Part shown: in pieces, positions 12,001-23,690 of the stretch
How positions within the stretch are numbered: position 1 is the first letter of the stretch
Layout: each line of letters begins with the position of its first letter
Source: Pseudofabraea citricarpa
Lineage: Eukaryota; Ascomycota; Leotiomycetes; Helotiales; Dermateaceae
Length of the DNA: 64,000 nt
Reading direction: 5' to 3'
NCBI GenBank assembly: GCA_029641185.1
Contig: JAPWGK010000038.1
Span: 121,445-185,444 of the forward strand
The notes under the pieces: model-generated
What the model saw: only the letters and a program-made list of their open reading frames with translations
Database searches by the model: none
Told to the model about the DNA's origin: nothing
Translations under genes and position numbers: made by a program

Positions 12001-15000
12001 CTTGCTAAAAGCTTGGCTGGCAATGGTTTGAGCAAGTAGTTTGGTTGAATTGTGCACCACTAATGTGTCCCCGTATACAAGAGGGTCAACCACGGACATG
12101 GTGATGAGATGAGCAGCCACTTCTGTCAAGATGTCGGCATCTTCCAATGTCGAAATGGGCATAGGGATTGTCGACTCCTTGGGAACGTAAACGACGGACA
12201 GGAGGGATGGTACCAAGGCCAAGAATCGTGTCTGACTCTTGGGTTCGGTTCCCAAGACAAGGAACTGGTGACCATGTGGTGTACGGAGTGCTGATAGGAC
12301 AGCATGACTAACCTCAAGACTGATGCGAGACTCAGCATCAGCAGGAATGGCCCATCTGGAGAGCTCGCTTAACTTCCATCCCTCGCCATCTCTTTGCAGG
12401 GCGGCAGGAGATTTAGTGATATCGATCTCATGGGTGATAGGGCGACGTGCCGAGTTATACCTGTTGTTTCGAGCAGCAATATGTCGCAGTCGTGGCACGA
12501 GCTCTTGCCCTTCAGCAGTAACCACGATTTCAGGCTCAAGGGGCCACGAAAGCTTGTCCCTCTCCGAGTCCACGGGGCTAGTAGATGCGTGGAACTGTAG
12601 AATCTTTTCGACAAGGGTTATGACTTTAAAGTTCTCGAGGTCTGCAATGTCCAAATTCTGGAATTGCAGTGCAGGTGTTTCAAAAACAGCAGTACGTGCA
12701 AATCCAACAGTCATATTGGAGAATGGCTCCTCGTAAAGTCGACCGCTGGTGACCCAAAAGAGCTTAGTATTGGCTGAAAACAGTGTCTTAAAAGCCAACC
12801 ATTCCTCGGGTGTCATGTCTTTGAAAACAGGCTTGTCAAGTTCAGACAAGCTGACCACTGTGGTCTCGGCATCGATGAGGCTAAAGTCGACCGCAGTCAA
12901 TGTGTCGAAAGTTTGAAGCTGGAGTGAACTTTCATTGAGAATCTCGATCATTGATTGCACAATAGGACGAGTTTTTACCGTGGCACCTCCAATGATGACA
13001 AGATTCTTAATACGGTACTCAGTCATCGAGCTATGCAAGCCTTCCGGACTGAGTGGCGCTCTTAGAAAGTTTACTTTGTCATCAACGGCTTGCGCTGCGA
13101 ACACTGTCATACCAAGGATGTCCTGGAAGGCTTGGGGAGCCGTTGCATCAATCCCAGAGAAGCCGCTGCTCTTGAGGAGCCTTTCCCACTCGGAATATGA
13201 CACAAATGGCGAGAGAGGTCGATCCTTATCCGCACCGAGCCACCATCCCGGGAGTGATCCGAAGATAAAGCCTGCACTACCATAAGGTTGGCCGTTATTG
13301 GTTCCCTCTCCGACCACCAGAAACCCGCCTGGCTTCAGAAGTTTGCGAATGTTCCGCATGGTGAGCTCCAAGTCAGGTGTTGCATGAATGACAAGAAAAG
13401 CGACGACAACGTCACATGTCCCTTCAGCGTACCCTTGAGCAATAGGATCCTGGCCACAGTCGAATGTCTTAAATACCATGCGGTCTTTATGGGCAGAGAA
13501 CATCTCCGAAGCCCCCTCAAAAAAACCGCTAGAAACGTCGGTGAATGTGTATGACAGGAATTTAGAGTCCAGATTCTGAAGAATCCTCGTGGTGGCACCC
13601 CCTGTGCCAGCACCGACTTCCAAAATATTTAGGTGAGGGTAACGATCAGCAAGCTGGGAGATGATCTTGCCAATCCAAAACCCAGCTTGTTGTGAACCAA
13701 AAGCACCTTGATAATAATTATCCAGGATATTGCTAACACGCATCTCTTCAAGCATATTGGTTTCTCCCCGAAACACACGCGGCATCTGTTGTCCAACAAG
13801 ATGCATCATTCGATAATCGATTAGATCGGAAAATTGCGCTGTGGCTTTGAGCATATCATCCAACGAGTCATTCAACCATTCCTTTTTGGCCACTTTATGC
13901 TCTCCACTCTGAATCAGCTCTATTATATGATGAGCGTATCGAAGGTAGTGACTGTGGGCCCCGTCCTTCCTCAAAGGAGAGTCTACAGGTACCTCCGAAT
14001 CGAATTTTCGGAGATAGAAGGTTGAAATTCGTTCTAATCCTTCCAACACATCCTCGTGGTACTTGCTTACGGTAGTATCGCTTGCGGCCAGCTCGCCGCT
14101 GAGGTTATTTTTTACCCAGTGATACTTAGAGAAGACCTTGCGATCATCTTTCGCAGTTAGAGCACCTAAAGGAACCAGCTCGACACCTTGCATCTGGATT
14201 GCAGCGCAGCCAGAGTCATTTGTGTAGATACTGACGTCGCCCGAGAAGCCAGGTGAATTGTTCGCCCCGAGTCTCGAATCGACAGACAAGTCAGTCATGG
14301 ACTTGCACAGGGCTGGGTTGACGCGGATACTACTCATGCTTGTGGGCAAGTGCATGTTCAGAAGCTGGTCATCTTCTGGATAACTGTAGGCAAGGATGAT
14401 TGATTGTATACCGCCATCTAATTCAGCTGGATGCACTAGCAAGGGAGATCCAAATAAATCTCGAGGTGCTGATTTAATGGCGCACACGCTCAGCCCAAGT
14501 TTTCTTCTCAGCGTATGCAAAGACTTGAAGGGTCCTTCAAAGCCATATCCTAGCGTGGCTAGAAGATTGTAAAATCGCTCGTTGTCAACAGAGATCATAT
14601 GGGGTGGCCTGGCTGCACGTCGAGGGAGCGTTGATTCGGAAGATTCACCAAAGATGATATGTAACTCAGCTTCGGCCACCAATACCATATCTTCAGCTCC
14701 GAGACCAGCAGAGTACGTGAATTTGGCCTGAACACGATCATGGCTGGGGCGGCGGATGTCAGACAAAGAGATCTGAACTTCTATACCAGCATCGTCTTGG
14801 TTGAAGGTCAGTGCCTGATGAATGACGAAGTCCTTAAGCTCGAAAAGTCGTACATCACTATCACCTGCCAGAACACGGGCTCCCTCCAGAGCCGTACAGA
14901 TGTATCCTGCAGCTGGAAAGACCGTCTGCCTCTGTACTTGATGACCAGAAGCCCAGTCGATCTCGCTGTCACGTAGCAGATGTTTCCAGCTGAGGTGATG

Positions 15001-17995
15001 TGCTGCACTGTCCGGCATCATGGTCCCTAGCAACTGGTTAAAAGGCTGGGTTTGGGCTCGCAGCTTCAAAGAAGCACGCGACTCATGCCAGTAAGAGCCA
15101 TCGTGGTTCCATTGATAGCTTGGAAGGCCCTTGACAACACGCATGGGGGACTTGTCGTCATTCAATGCGACATCATATCCAGTTAAGTCAAGGTGTTGTC
15201 CTCCCAAATGACACCACAGAGATCCCAAGGTCGATGCTATACTTACTGCAGCATCTGTTCCCCGATTCAACATTCCATAGTACGGGATGGCCTTACCCAG
15301 AACTTCTTGGATGGTCTGGCTTGCTGGACCTTTCAATGCTGGGTGAGGACCAACTTCAATTGCAACCTGGTAGTCGCCAGCTTCAAGGGCAGCCTTTAGA
15401 GCTTGGTAGAATAACACTGGTCTGGCCACATTGATGCCCCAGTATTCGTCGCTGATATTCATATCGGATGTGACCTCTCTGGCATAAACACTTGATATCC
15501 AGAGAGACATGTTTGGAGGAGGCTCCAGGGCTTGGACACCAGCAGCTTGAACCATGCCGACATATTCATGGAGGTGACGCAATACATGGTTAGAGTGATA
15601 GGCCCGATCAACTCTCAATTTTCGGTTGAATTTATTTTCGTCGTCCAAAATGACCTTGAACTCGTCGATAGCCTCTTCGTCGCCAGAGATGGTCATGCTT
15701 GATGATGAGTTGACAGCTGCAACACAAACACGACCAGCAAAGCTCTCCTCTGTGCACAAAGCTTGCGCGTCATCTTCCGACATGCCAGCAGCCAGCATCG
15801 CTCCCTTAATGTCAGCACCGTTAGGACTCACCATCTTGGAGGCGAATCGGCCACGGAAATATGAAACACACATGGCATCTCGAGCTGTCAGGCGTCCAGA
15901 TGCATACGCCGCGGCCATCTCTCCTGATGAGTGAGCAACTATAGCATCAAACTTTACGCCACCAAGCCTCAGAAGATCAACTAGGACTATCTGAATGACC
16001 GTACATAAGAAGGAGAAAGCACCTGTAAGAACTCGCGATGACTCGCCGTCAGCGCACAGTTCTTTCTCCAGAGAAAAGTCTGGACGGAGTGCCTCAGGAA
16101 GTTGATCTAGGTGTGCTTGTAGTTCCCGGATGATCTTACGGGCTGTGGCTGACTTTTCAATCAACTCAGCACCCATACGGATGTACTGCGCTCCCTGACC
16201 AGTGAAGATAGCGAGGACTTTGGGTCGTTGTCCGGCTGTGGGTGGCGAAAGCCTCACTCCCAAATCTTCAATTTTATTTCCTTCAAGCTCACTACTTATC
16301 TTGGCCACTAGATCATCAGCCGACTCGGCGGCAATTGAGACTCTGTAGAGAAAAGCAGATCTTCGTTGTTGCAACGTGTACGCCAGGTCACGCAAGTTTA
16401 GGGACGAATTAGCTTGTATGAAATTGGCGTACGCAGAAAGACTGTTGCGTAGCGAATGACGCGAGAGAGCTGAAAATACAAATGGAGTAAATTGGCAAGA
16501 AATGCCCGAATTCTTGACACCATTTTCCAGGCGATAACGAGGCTCATAACTTTCGAGAATAGCGTGAGCATTTGCACCTCCAAAGCCGAAACTATTCACA
16601 CTAGCTCGTCTTGGTTGGCCGGGTCTGACTTCTGGCCATGGTTTTGGCGCCTTAAGAATCTCCAGATTTTGGGTATATGGTGCTACTTGGTCGCTTAAAT
16701 TGTTCAAAAGCATGTTAGGGGGTACGACTGAGTTTTGAAGGGCCAAAGATGCCTTCAAAAGTGCTGCCACGCCGGCAGCACCTTCGGTATGTCCGAGTAT
16801 GGTCTTGATAGAACCAACATAAAGGGGTTCGCCTGCCGTTTTAGTGGCAAATTCCTCGCCAAAGAAGGCTTTCGAGATAGCTTCGGCCTCGATAGGATCT
16901 CCTGCTGGTGTACCAGTTCCATGAGCCTCGAAGAATTGAGGACGATCTGAAGCCTTCAAAGGATTTAGGCCGGCTTTGGTATATGTGCTACGAATCAACG
17001 CCTGCTGAGCAACTGCACTCGGCATGGTGATACCAGTAGTTGCTCCGTCTTGATTCAAACCTGTTCCTCGGATAATACACTCGATGTCGTCTCCGTCCTC
17101 AATGGCTGCGCTTAGAGTTTTGAGGATGCATGTTGCTACACCATCTCCACGAGCATAGCCATTAGCATCCTTGTCCCACATTTTACTGCGGCCTACAACA
17201 AATGTATATGTTAGTTCTTACGTCAAACAAAGCACTGTGACACTACTGACCGTCAGGAGACAGCATCTTTAACTTGCTTTCCATGATGTAATTTTCAGGA
17301 CCCAAGCAAAGATTAGATCCGCAAGCGAGAGCTACTCGGGATTCCCCGGATCTAAGCGACTGCACAGCAAGGTGAACAGCAACAAGACTAGAAGAACAGG
17401 CCGTATCAAGCGTCATGGACGGCCCATGCCAGTCGAAAAAGTACGAGACTCGGTTAGACAATATACTCCTTCCAATTCCGGTGGCAGTATACACTGGAGC
17501 AGTCGTTACTACGAGTCCAAGAGTTAGCAAGGTCCATCTTTGATTTCTATGGATATACTTACGGTCACGTAACAAACTTGCCTCATAGTCACCACACATA
17601 AGACCAACATAAACAGCCGTGTCACTACCTCTCAACGAATCAATTGTCAATCCAGCGGACTCGAGACCTTCATAGACAGTTTCCATCAATATTCTCTGTT
17701 GGGGGTCAATAGCTTTAGCCTCAACAGGCTTGATGCCAAAAAATTCCGTGTCGAAAGCGGTGACATCTTCTTCTAGTAAATACGAATGTCGTATGTTGCT
17801 ATGCCCATGATATGCGGGATTAGGGTGATAATAACTCTCTGCATTGAATCGACTGTTGGGAATGTCACGGCGAACATCTCTAGGCTTGCTGAGAAGGTTC
17901 CAAAGCTTCGACGGTGAAGAAGCACCGCCTGCAAAGCGACAAGCACTTCCCACGATGGCAATGGGCTCGTTCATATTCGTGTCTTTCGCCATCAT
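9061..17995 (-). CDS. Highly reducing polyketide synthase with terminal reductase (KS-AT-DH-MT-KR-ACP-R)
   Basis: Four exons, 17995-17563, 17508-17251, 17192-10656 and 10586-9061, give 2,917 residues. The KS has DTACSSS (Cys182), EAHGTGT (His321) and GHTEGA (His365). The AT carries VAHSSGE (Ser652). The DH keeps [10 protein letters not shown] (His981) and HPAELDGG (Asp1156). The C-methyltransferase has LEVGAGTGG near 1421. The KR has GLSGSLG near 2124 and the catalytic Tyr2263 in GQANYAAA. The ACP has GLDSL (Ser2441). A Ser/Thr/Pro-rich linker then leads to an SDR-type reductase with TGVSGLLG near 2598 and Tyr2746/Lys2750 (YIAAK). Residues 1,600-2,100 lack a recognisable ER nucleotide motif, so a trans ER is needed. 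The architecture is that of a PKS-NRPS that has lost C-A-T but kept R, as known for betaenone/stemphyloxin synthases. Release should be as aldehyde or alcohol. The start is [16 protein letters not shown]; an upstream in-frame ATG exists. Confidence 0.95.
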
Positions 17996-18945
17996 GGGTA
18001 ATGCGTAGTGAAAGCAAGAGAGACCTGGAACGAGTATTACTTTCAATGAACGTAATTAAGAGTCGTTGCGTTTGTTATACGTTAATTTGTCTACAGATGT
18101 AATTGAGGATTCTGAGTGTTGTACAGACACTCCTCTGTTCCTATCACGACATTAGCCTTTAAAGTAGTTTCAAACAAGTCGTCATAATTGATGGCACTCA
18201 AAAAGCTTGGAGCATAGTCCGAACATGCCAGCTTATCTGCGGGTGGCGTATGGGCCGAACCTTCATCATTAACCGTGAGTGTGCAGCGAGATGATTACTC
18301 CGATATTGTTCCGAAAACAAGATAGCTTAAGCTCGCTTCTCCAAGGCTCCGACTCAAAACTCAGCAGTCACAAAAAAAACATTCGAAGCATTCGGGGGTT
18401 TACTAAACCATCGCCCTACTTACTAGGCATCATTCTATCGGGAATAAGTAGTGTACGTACTACGCAGATAAGGCACAGTACAGCTTCTAGCATCTGCAGG
18501 TCTCCCCATCAAGGCATGCGTGTCAGCATTTAAGCGAGATAAGAACACAGTCCATCTGGGTTGGTTTTTAGAGACTAGGATCGACATAGCTTACAGCCCG
18601 TACGTACGAGAAGGAGACGCCTCCTTTTTGGCATGTCACCCCATTGGCTTTATATCCGCCACCAACGCTGCTTCTGCACGACAAGAAAAGGTGAGTTATG
18701 CCGCTGGGGCTATAATGACCACCCTCTCCGGGCCAGCAACCGACTGGAGCTATATTGCCCCTCTTCTCCGTACCAGCAACGGTCTAGAGGATCTAGCCCG
18801 TCTCTCTTTGTGGCTTCTATGCTTACAACCGTCAAAGCTATATTAAAGCTAAGGAGTACTTGCTCTACTAAGCTTTTCTTTGAAGGAGCTATTTCAGCCT
18901 CGCCCGCAGCATTGTGCATTGGGCTGGCTAAGGAATGACCACAAA
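17996..18945. promoter_or_regulatory. Divergent promoter, PKS and Zn2Cys6 regulator
   Basis: A 950-base region that must drive the PKS leftward and the regulator rightward. The palindrome GTACGTAC occurs twice, at 18453-18460 and 18600-18607. An imperfect direct repeat sharing the core CCAGCAAC occupies 18724-18742 and 18763-18782. These are candidate operators or leader elements. No protein-coding gene is supported inside it. Confidence 0.5.
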
Positions 18946-20220
18946 ATGTCCGACTCACAAACACTTGGAAAACGATCTGCTTGCGATCGCTGTCGGACGC
19001 AAAAACTGCGATGTCTTCGTTTCACTGGCCACCCAACTGATTCTTGCATCCGATGCGTGCGATCGCAAAGGGAATGCGTAAGCAGTTCTTCTAAGCGCCC
19101 TGGTCGTCCGAGGAACTCCACACAGAACCACAACGATCCGACTCCAGCTTCGAGTAATGAAACCAACCCGTCACTAACGGCAGTGGATATGCCTCCACCA
19201 CTGACTAATGTCGACGACTGGTTTAACCTTGGGTTGCTAGAAGCCGACTACGAGATATGCTCTACCCCCTTGAACTCTGTTGACTCGGGATTTTCCATGA
19301 GCGGCGGTGGTGGCATAGCGCACACTATGTCTTCTCTATCTACCCCTCCAACCGGAACAGCATCGACTTCTGTATCCCTCAATGGCTTGATGACTGAAAC
19401 CGATCTGAGTGAAGATTTCCCAAACCTACACAGCGATGAAGGTGACAACGGGATGTTGCAGCTTTTCGCCCATCAACCCTCTCCGCCAGATTTCGACCAC
19501 GGGCTTCACCTGTCGCTCTTACAACGCGACCTCTCGAAGCAGTTATTCACATTAAAATCAATGCCGTGGGACATGACCAAAGTCATGCGGCTGACGTGTA
19601 TACACGATACCTGTGGCGATTCGGCAAATCCCATTCAGGGTGATCTCGAGATGAATCCTATGGCGAAGATAGCCAAAACCTCAGCCGAGTTCACCAAGCT
19701 CCTATGTTCTGTTCAGACCCCAATAACAAGCAATGGGAATAATACGACGATGAATGCCAGACCACTGTCGTCTATCAACCCACGCTTGAGCATTGCGGAT
19801 CTTCTCACTATTCTTTCCTGTTACATGTTGACTATCTCTATCTATGATTCCATCTTCTGCCACTTCACAGATCAGGCTTTGCATAACCCTGGGGCGGTCA
19901 ATATCGTTATGCAGTCGGCGCCGAAGCTGTTTCTAGGAGGCATTGCAGTTCCGCCTTGGCTGGATATGCTGGGGCATCTACTGTTCCGCCTGACTGGGAG
20001 TCAGCTTCGGCCCATTGAAATACTGCTGGGTCTCCCAGACGAGTTCTGCGTTTCGTTGAAAAGAGATATCGGTGGCAAAGATAAGCAGGCCGGATTATTC
20101 AGTGGCCAAAGTGGCCAATTGTTATTCTCTACTCTGATGCAAGTTGAAACAGAGAAAGGTGGTCTGGGAGTCATCGAGTCCTTGAAAGAAAAGATTAGAC
20201 GCGTCCAAGGTCTCGAGTAA
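18946..20220 (+). CDS. Zn2Cys6 transcription factor, AflR-like, cluster regulator
   Basis: A single exon of 424 residues. The binuclear zinc cluster is at the N-terminus: Cys13, 16, 23, 34, 37 and 44, spaced CX2CX6CX10CX2CX6C, followed by a basic stretch (SKRPGRPRN). The middle is Ser/Thr/Pro/Asn rich. The C-terminal part (about 250-400), with [19 protein letters not shown], resembles the AflR-type regulatory domain. Such proteins act as pathway-specific nuclear activators. It lies head to head with the PKS, sharing a promoter, so it probably controls this cluster. The start at 18946 puts the zinc cluster near the N-terminus, as usual; an in-frame ATG at 18880 would add 22 residues. It has no intron, unlike most neighbours. 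Confidence 0.9.
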   Translation: MSDSQTLGKRSACDRCRTQKLRCLRFTGHPTDSCIRCVRSQRECVSSSSKRPGRPRNSTQNHNDPTPASSNETNPSLTAVDMPPPLTNVDDWFNLGLLEADYEICSTPLNSVDSGFSMSGGGGIAHTMSSLSTPPTGTASTSVSLNGLMTETDLSEDFPNLHSDEGDNGMLQLFAHQPSPPDFDHGLHLSLLQRDLSKQLFTLKSMPWDMTKVMRLTCIHDTCGDSANPIQGDLEMNPMAKIAKTSAEFTKLLCSVQTPITSNGNNTTMNARPLSSINPRLSIADLLTILSCYMLTISIYDSIFCHFTDQALHNPGAVNIVMQSAPKLFLGGIAVPPWLDMLGHLLFRLTGSQLRPIEILLGLPDEFCVSLKRDIGGKDKQAGLFSGQSGQLLFSTLMQVETEKGGLGVIESLKEKIRRVQGLE

Positions 20221-21487
20221 ATAAAAGTGTGTTTTTCAGACATCGAGGATGTCTAGGCTAATTTCCATATAATATCTCAGCCATGTCTACTATATTAAAT
20301 ATGACAACGGTGTTTCCCAGGTAGAGACGGTTTAAATACAGTGTAGAATAATCTAATACCAATGCATTAGCCCAGATAGACTGATAAGCTAGGGGGTAAG
20401 GACGTTAACAGCTTCCCTCGAGAAGGAATTTCATGCCCTCGCATCTTTTATACAAATTAAAAGGAGCAAATTCACAATCTAGATTAGTCTTCCGAAGCAA
20501 TTTCCACATCTTCTATATTCTCGCTATTCTCGTGGCTATGGAATCGGCTCATGGTTGATGTCGAAGCACATGCAAGCTATTGCAGTTCCAGTTAGACTGT
20601 TGAATGCCGTGAATTCCCCATAACAGGTTTCAGTGGGCGTTTCAAAAGTCCTCGTCCTTTTCATTCATGTATGTTTAGTATCAAAGTATATTATTGGTGG
20701 CAGAGGTGTCCTTGAGTAGTGTCTGGCTGATGTTGTTTACCAAAGGATAGGTCATTACTTCCAAGTTGTCCAATCCCATAACCTCATTATATGTTTGACT
20801 ATTTATTAAACCTCAATATCAAACTTAGACAAGATTCAACATACATGTCGTTTTACCATTGAATACACGCTTGTATACCTACATATTGGCTAATTACTCA
20901 GGCATAGCTTAGGCTGTTAGAGCCCTTTTACAGTAATGATTTGTACCTACCTGGGTAGGTGTATGTGTATAAATGTTGCAATTGCAATAATCAGATACAT
21001 ATAATCACAGTGTTAAAGCACGCAATAGAAAGGTCGAGGTACAAATTACGCATGCATATACACAAGCCATATCACAACAAGCTGTGTACTCGATGTGGTT
21101 GCACATGGCCTGACGTGTAGTGCCAAGATGATACACCAGATAAGTTGATCGATTTGAGCGAATGAGAATGATTGATACAGCCTGTGACGGAAGCTCTTCT
21201 CCCGTTGCATATATCACAAAAGGTCACTGAGTGCAATACATGCAACTGAATCGGTGTTGACCTATGCTGAGTGCCCGATTGGTGCGAGGGTTCGGGCATT
21301 TCGCATCCTGGCTCACATGACTTTATCCTCATTACCCGCAGCCTTCCTTCCTTCCCTCCTTCTCACCACACAAGATCTACTCTGCTCCACAACAAGCCTT
21401 TTCCAAGAATCTCTCCTCATACACCATTCATACCATTCGTTACCTTCTGAATGTACACACTACCGTCGAAATCGAAGTTGCTCAAGC
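20221..21487. other. Intergenic region upstream of the MFS transporter
   Basis: About 1.27 kb with no supported gene. It holds the 3' end of the regulator and the promoter and 5' UTR of the transporter. A CT-rich tract at about 21336-21370 is typical of a fungal core promoter. An imperfect CCTACCTGGGTAGG palindrome lies near 20946-20960. Confidence 0.45.
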
Positions 21488-23690
21488 ATGGACGACGTGG
21501 AGTTGACGACACGCTCAAGACCTATCATCTCTGACTCAGACCTGGAGACGCAGTTTCGCAGCCAGGATCATGGAGATGCTGGTGACAAAACGGTGGGGGC
21601 TGAGCAGGGCGCTGCACAGGATGGAGGCATGATGACGACAAGTGATACTTCCGGTCAGCATTTTACAGGATTCAAGCTTTTCGCTGTTCTGGCGAGTGTA
21701 ACCTTGGCAGCATTTCTGATGCTGTTGGACGGCTCGATCATTGGTGTGGTAAGTCTCACAGAAGCTGACATTGTGGGGGTGCACACTTGACTCAACAAAG
21801 AAAACTGATGGTATATTTTCTACGTATAGGCGATTCCCAATATCACGAGCGAATTTCACTCTATTGATAATGTCGGTTGGTACACAGCGGCATATCAACT
21901 GGCTAGGTAGGTATCCGTCTTATCTGCTCCAGCTTACTGGGTGACTGACAAGTTGCAGCGCAGCCTTACAGCCCCTGTCGGGAAAGGTGTATACATCGTA
22001 CAGTACCAAAGTCTGTGCTTCCCCAGGTGAATATTCGATCGTGGGAACGAGATAACTAACAAAAAGAAATGAACAGTGGGCATATCTTATTTTCTTCGCT
22101 GTGTTTGAGCTGGGGTCGCTCATTTGCGGACTTGCAAACTCATCATCCATGCTGATTGGTGGGAGGGCGATCGCTGGTATGGGAAGTTCAGGTCTCTTGA
22201 ACGGAGGCATGACGATAATTGCCAGTGCTGTACCATTGGGAAAGCGACCTGGTGAGTACAGATCATTGTGTTGATTCGGGGTTAGATTGTTTGAATGCTA
22301 ATAGACGCATGCAGTTTACACTGGAGTATATCTCGGAAGTACGCTCGCTTCCTAAGCCAGATTGTCATCGGCTAAGACAGTCTTGCTAACTTAGTGTAGT
22401 CGCCCAGGTAGCGATTCTCTGTGGGCCCTTGCTAGGGGGTGCTCTCACCCAATACACAACATGGCGATGGTGTAAGTGTGCACATGAAAACAATGCCCGA
22501 CGATAACAAGGCTAAATTATAATAGGTTTCTACATCAACCTTCCCATCGGTGCTATCACGGCCATCTTACTCGTCCTCATCAAAATTCCCGAGCTTACTG
22601 CAAAGCCTGAGTTTACACTCTCCCTTGTGCGCAAGACGATCCCTGAACTAGACCTCATCGGGTTCGTCTTATTCGCACCAGCTTCAACAATGTTCCTGTT
22701 AGCCCTCCAGTATGGCGGAAACGACTATCCCTGGAATAGTTCCGTAGTCATTGGCTTGTTCTGTGGTGCTGGAGCAACTGCCATATTATTCGTTCTTTGG
22801 GAGAGACGTATGGGCGATGAAGCTATGATACCTCCTTCAATGGTCAGCCAACGCATTGTCTATTCTAGTGCAATTAACGGATCAGCATTGGTGGCGGCCA
22901 TTCTCGTAGCCTCTCAATATTTACCGATCTACTTCCAGAGTGTTCTCGGATATGGGCCCTCGCTGAGTGGCGTGAATACTTTGCCAGGAATTTTAAGTCA
23001 GTTGCTGATGGTCATTCTCTCTGGCGTTCTAGGTGTGTTTTCAAAAATTCCGAACTTAATGCGACAATTGCTGATTATATTCCAGTACAGAAAGTCGGAT
23101 ACTATCTCCCGTTTGCGGCGGCTGGCAGTGCCATCAGTGCGCTCGGAAATGGCCTCGTTTCAACGTTTTCGCCTTCTACCAAGACCGCTACTTGGATAGG
23201 TTATCAAATCATTCTAGGAACCGGCCGAGGTATTGGGATGCAGATGGTAAGGAGAAGCAAGCTCCTAAGTTTTCTATCAGTTTTGAAAATTAACGTGTGG
23301 CTGTAGGGAATCATTGCTATTCAGCACGTGCTGCCAGAGCAAAAGATCCCTGTAGGAATTGCCTTTATGATTTTCTGCCAGAATTTTGCAGGAGCAGTCT
23401 TTGTCGTGGTTGGTCAGGTAATTTTTACGCAGAGGCTTATAAAGGAGATACAGGTGCATGCGCCTTCGGTCTCAACTGAGGTCGCTCTTAATGCTGGAGC
23501 GAGCTCCAGTGCCGTCCGTGCTCTTGTCCCAGCTGGAAGCCCTGAATTAGCGGGCGTTCTGTTGGCCTTCTCAAACAGTCTTGATCAGGTCTTCTACCTG
23601 CTCATGGCCTGCTGTCTCGTGGGACTGCTTGCTTCGCCGTGGATGGGATGGGTTGATACTAGAAAGAAAAAGGAACCTGAAGCAAAATAA
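21488..23690 (+). CDS. MFS multidrug exporter, DHA14-like (14-TMS)
   Basis: Nine exons give 570 residues: 21488-21748, 21830-21906, 21959-22010, 22077-22251, 22315-22338, 22400-22471, 22526-23032, 23086-23246 and 23307-23690. All junctions keep frame; exon 5 has only 24 bases. The cytoplasmic N-terminus (about 60 residues) is followed by LLDGSIIGVAIPNIT in TM1, GRAIAGMGSSGLLNGG, GPLLGGALTQYTTWRW and CFYINLPIGA, which are DHA14 signatures. The long hydrophobic C-terminal half fits 14 membrane spans. Members export fungal toxins and drugs across the plasma membrane by proton antiport. Placed beside the PKS and regulator, it likely exports the cluster product or gives self-protection. An in-frame ATG at 21254 exists, but the 21488 start fits relatives better. 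Confidence 0.9.

Noticed and set aside
11572..16950. Numerous + strand frames of 60-140 codons inside the PKS
   Set aside because: All are antisense or frame-shifted shadows of the long PKS exon, whose domains are intact.
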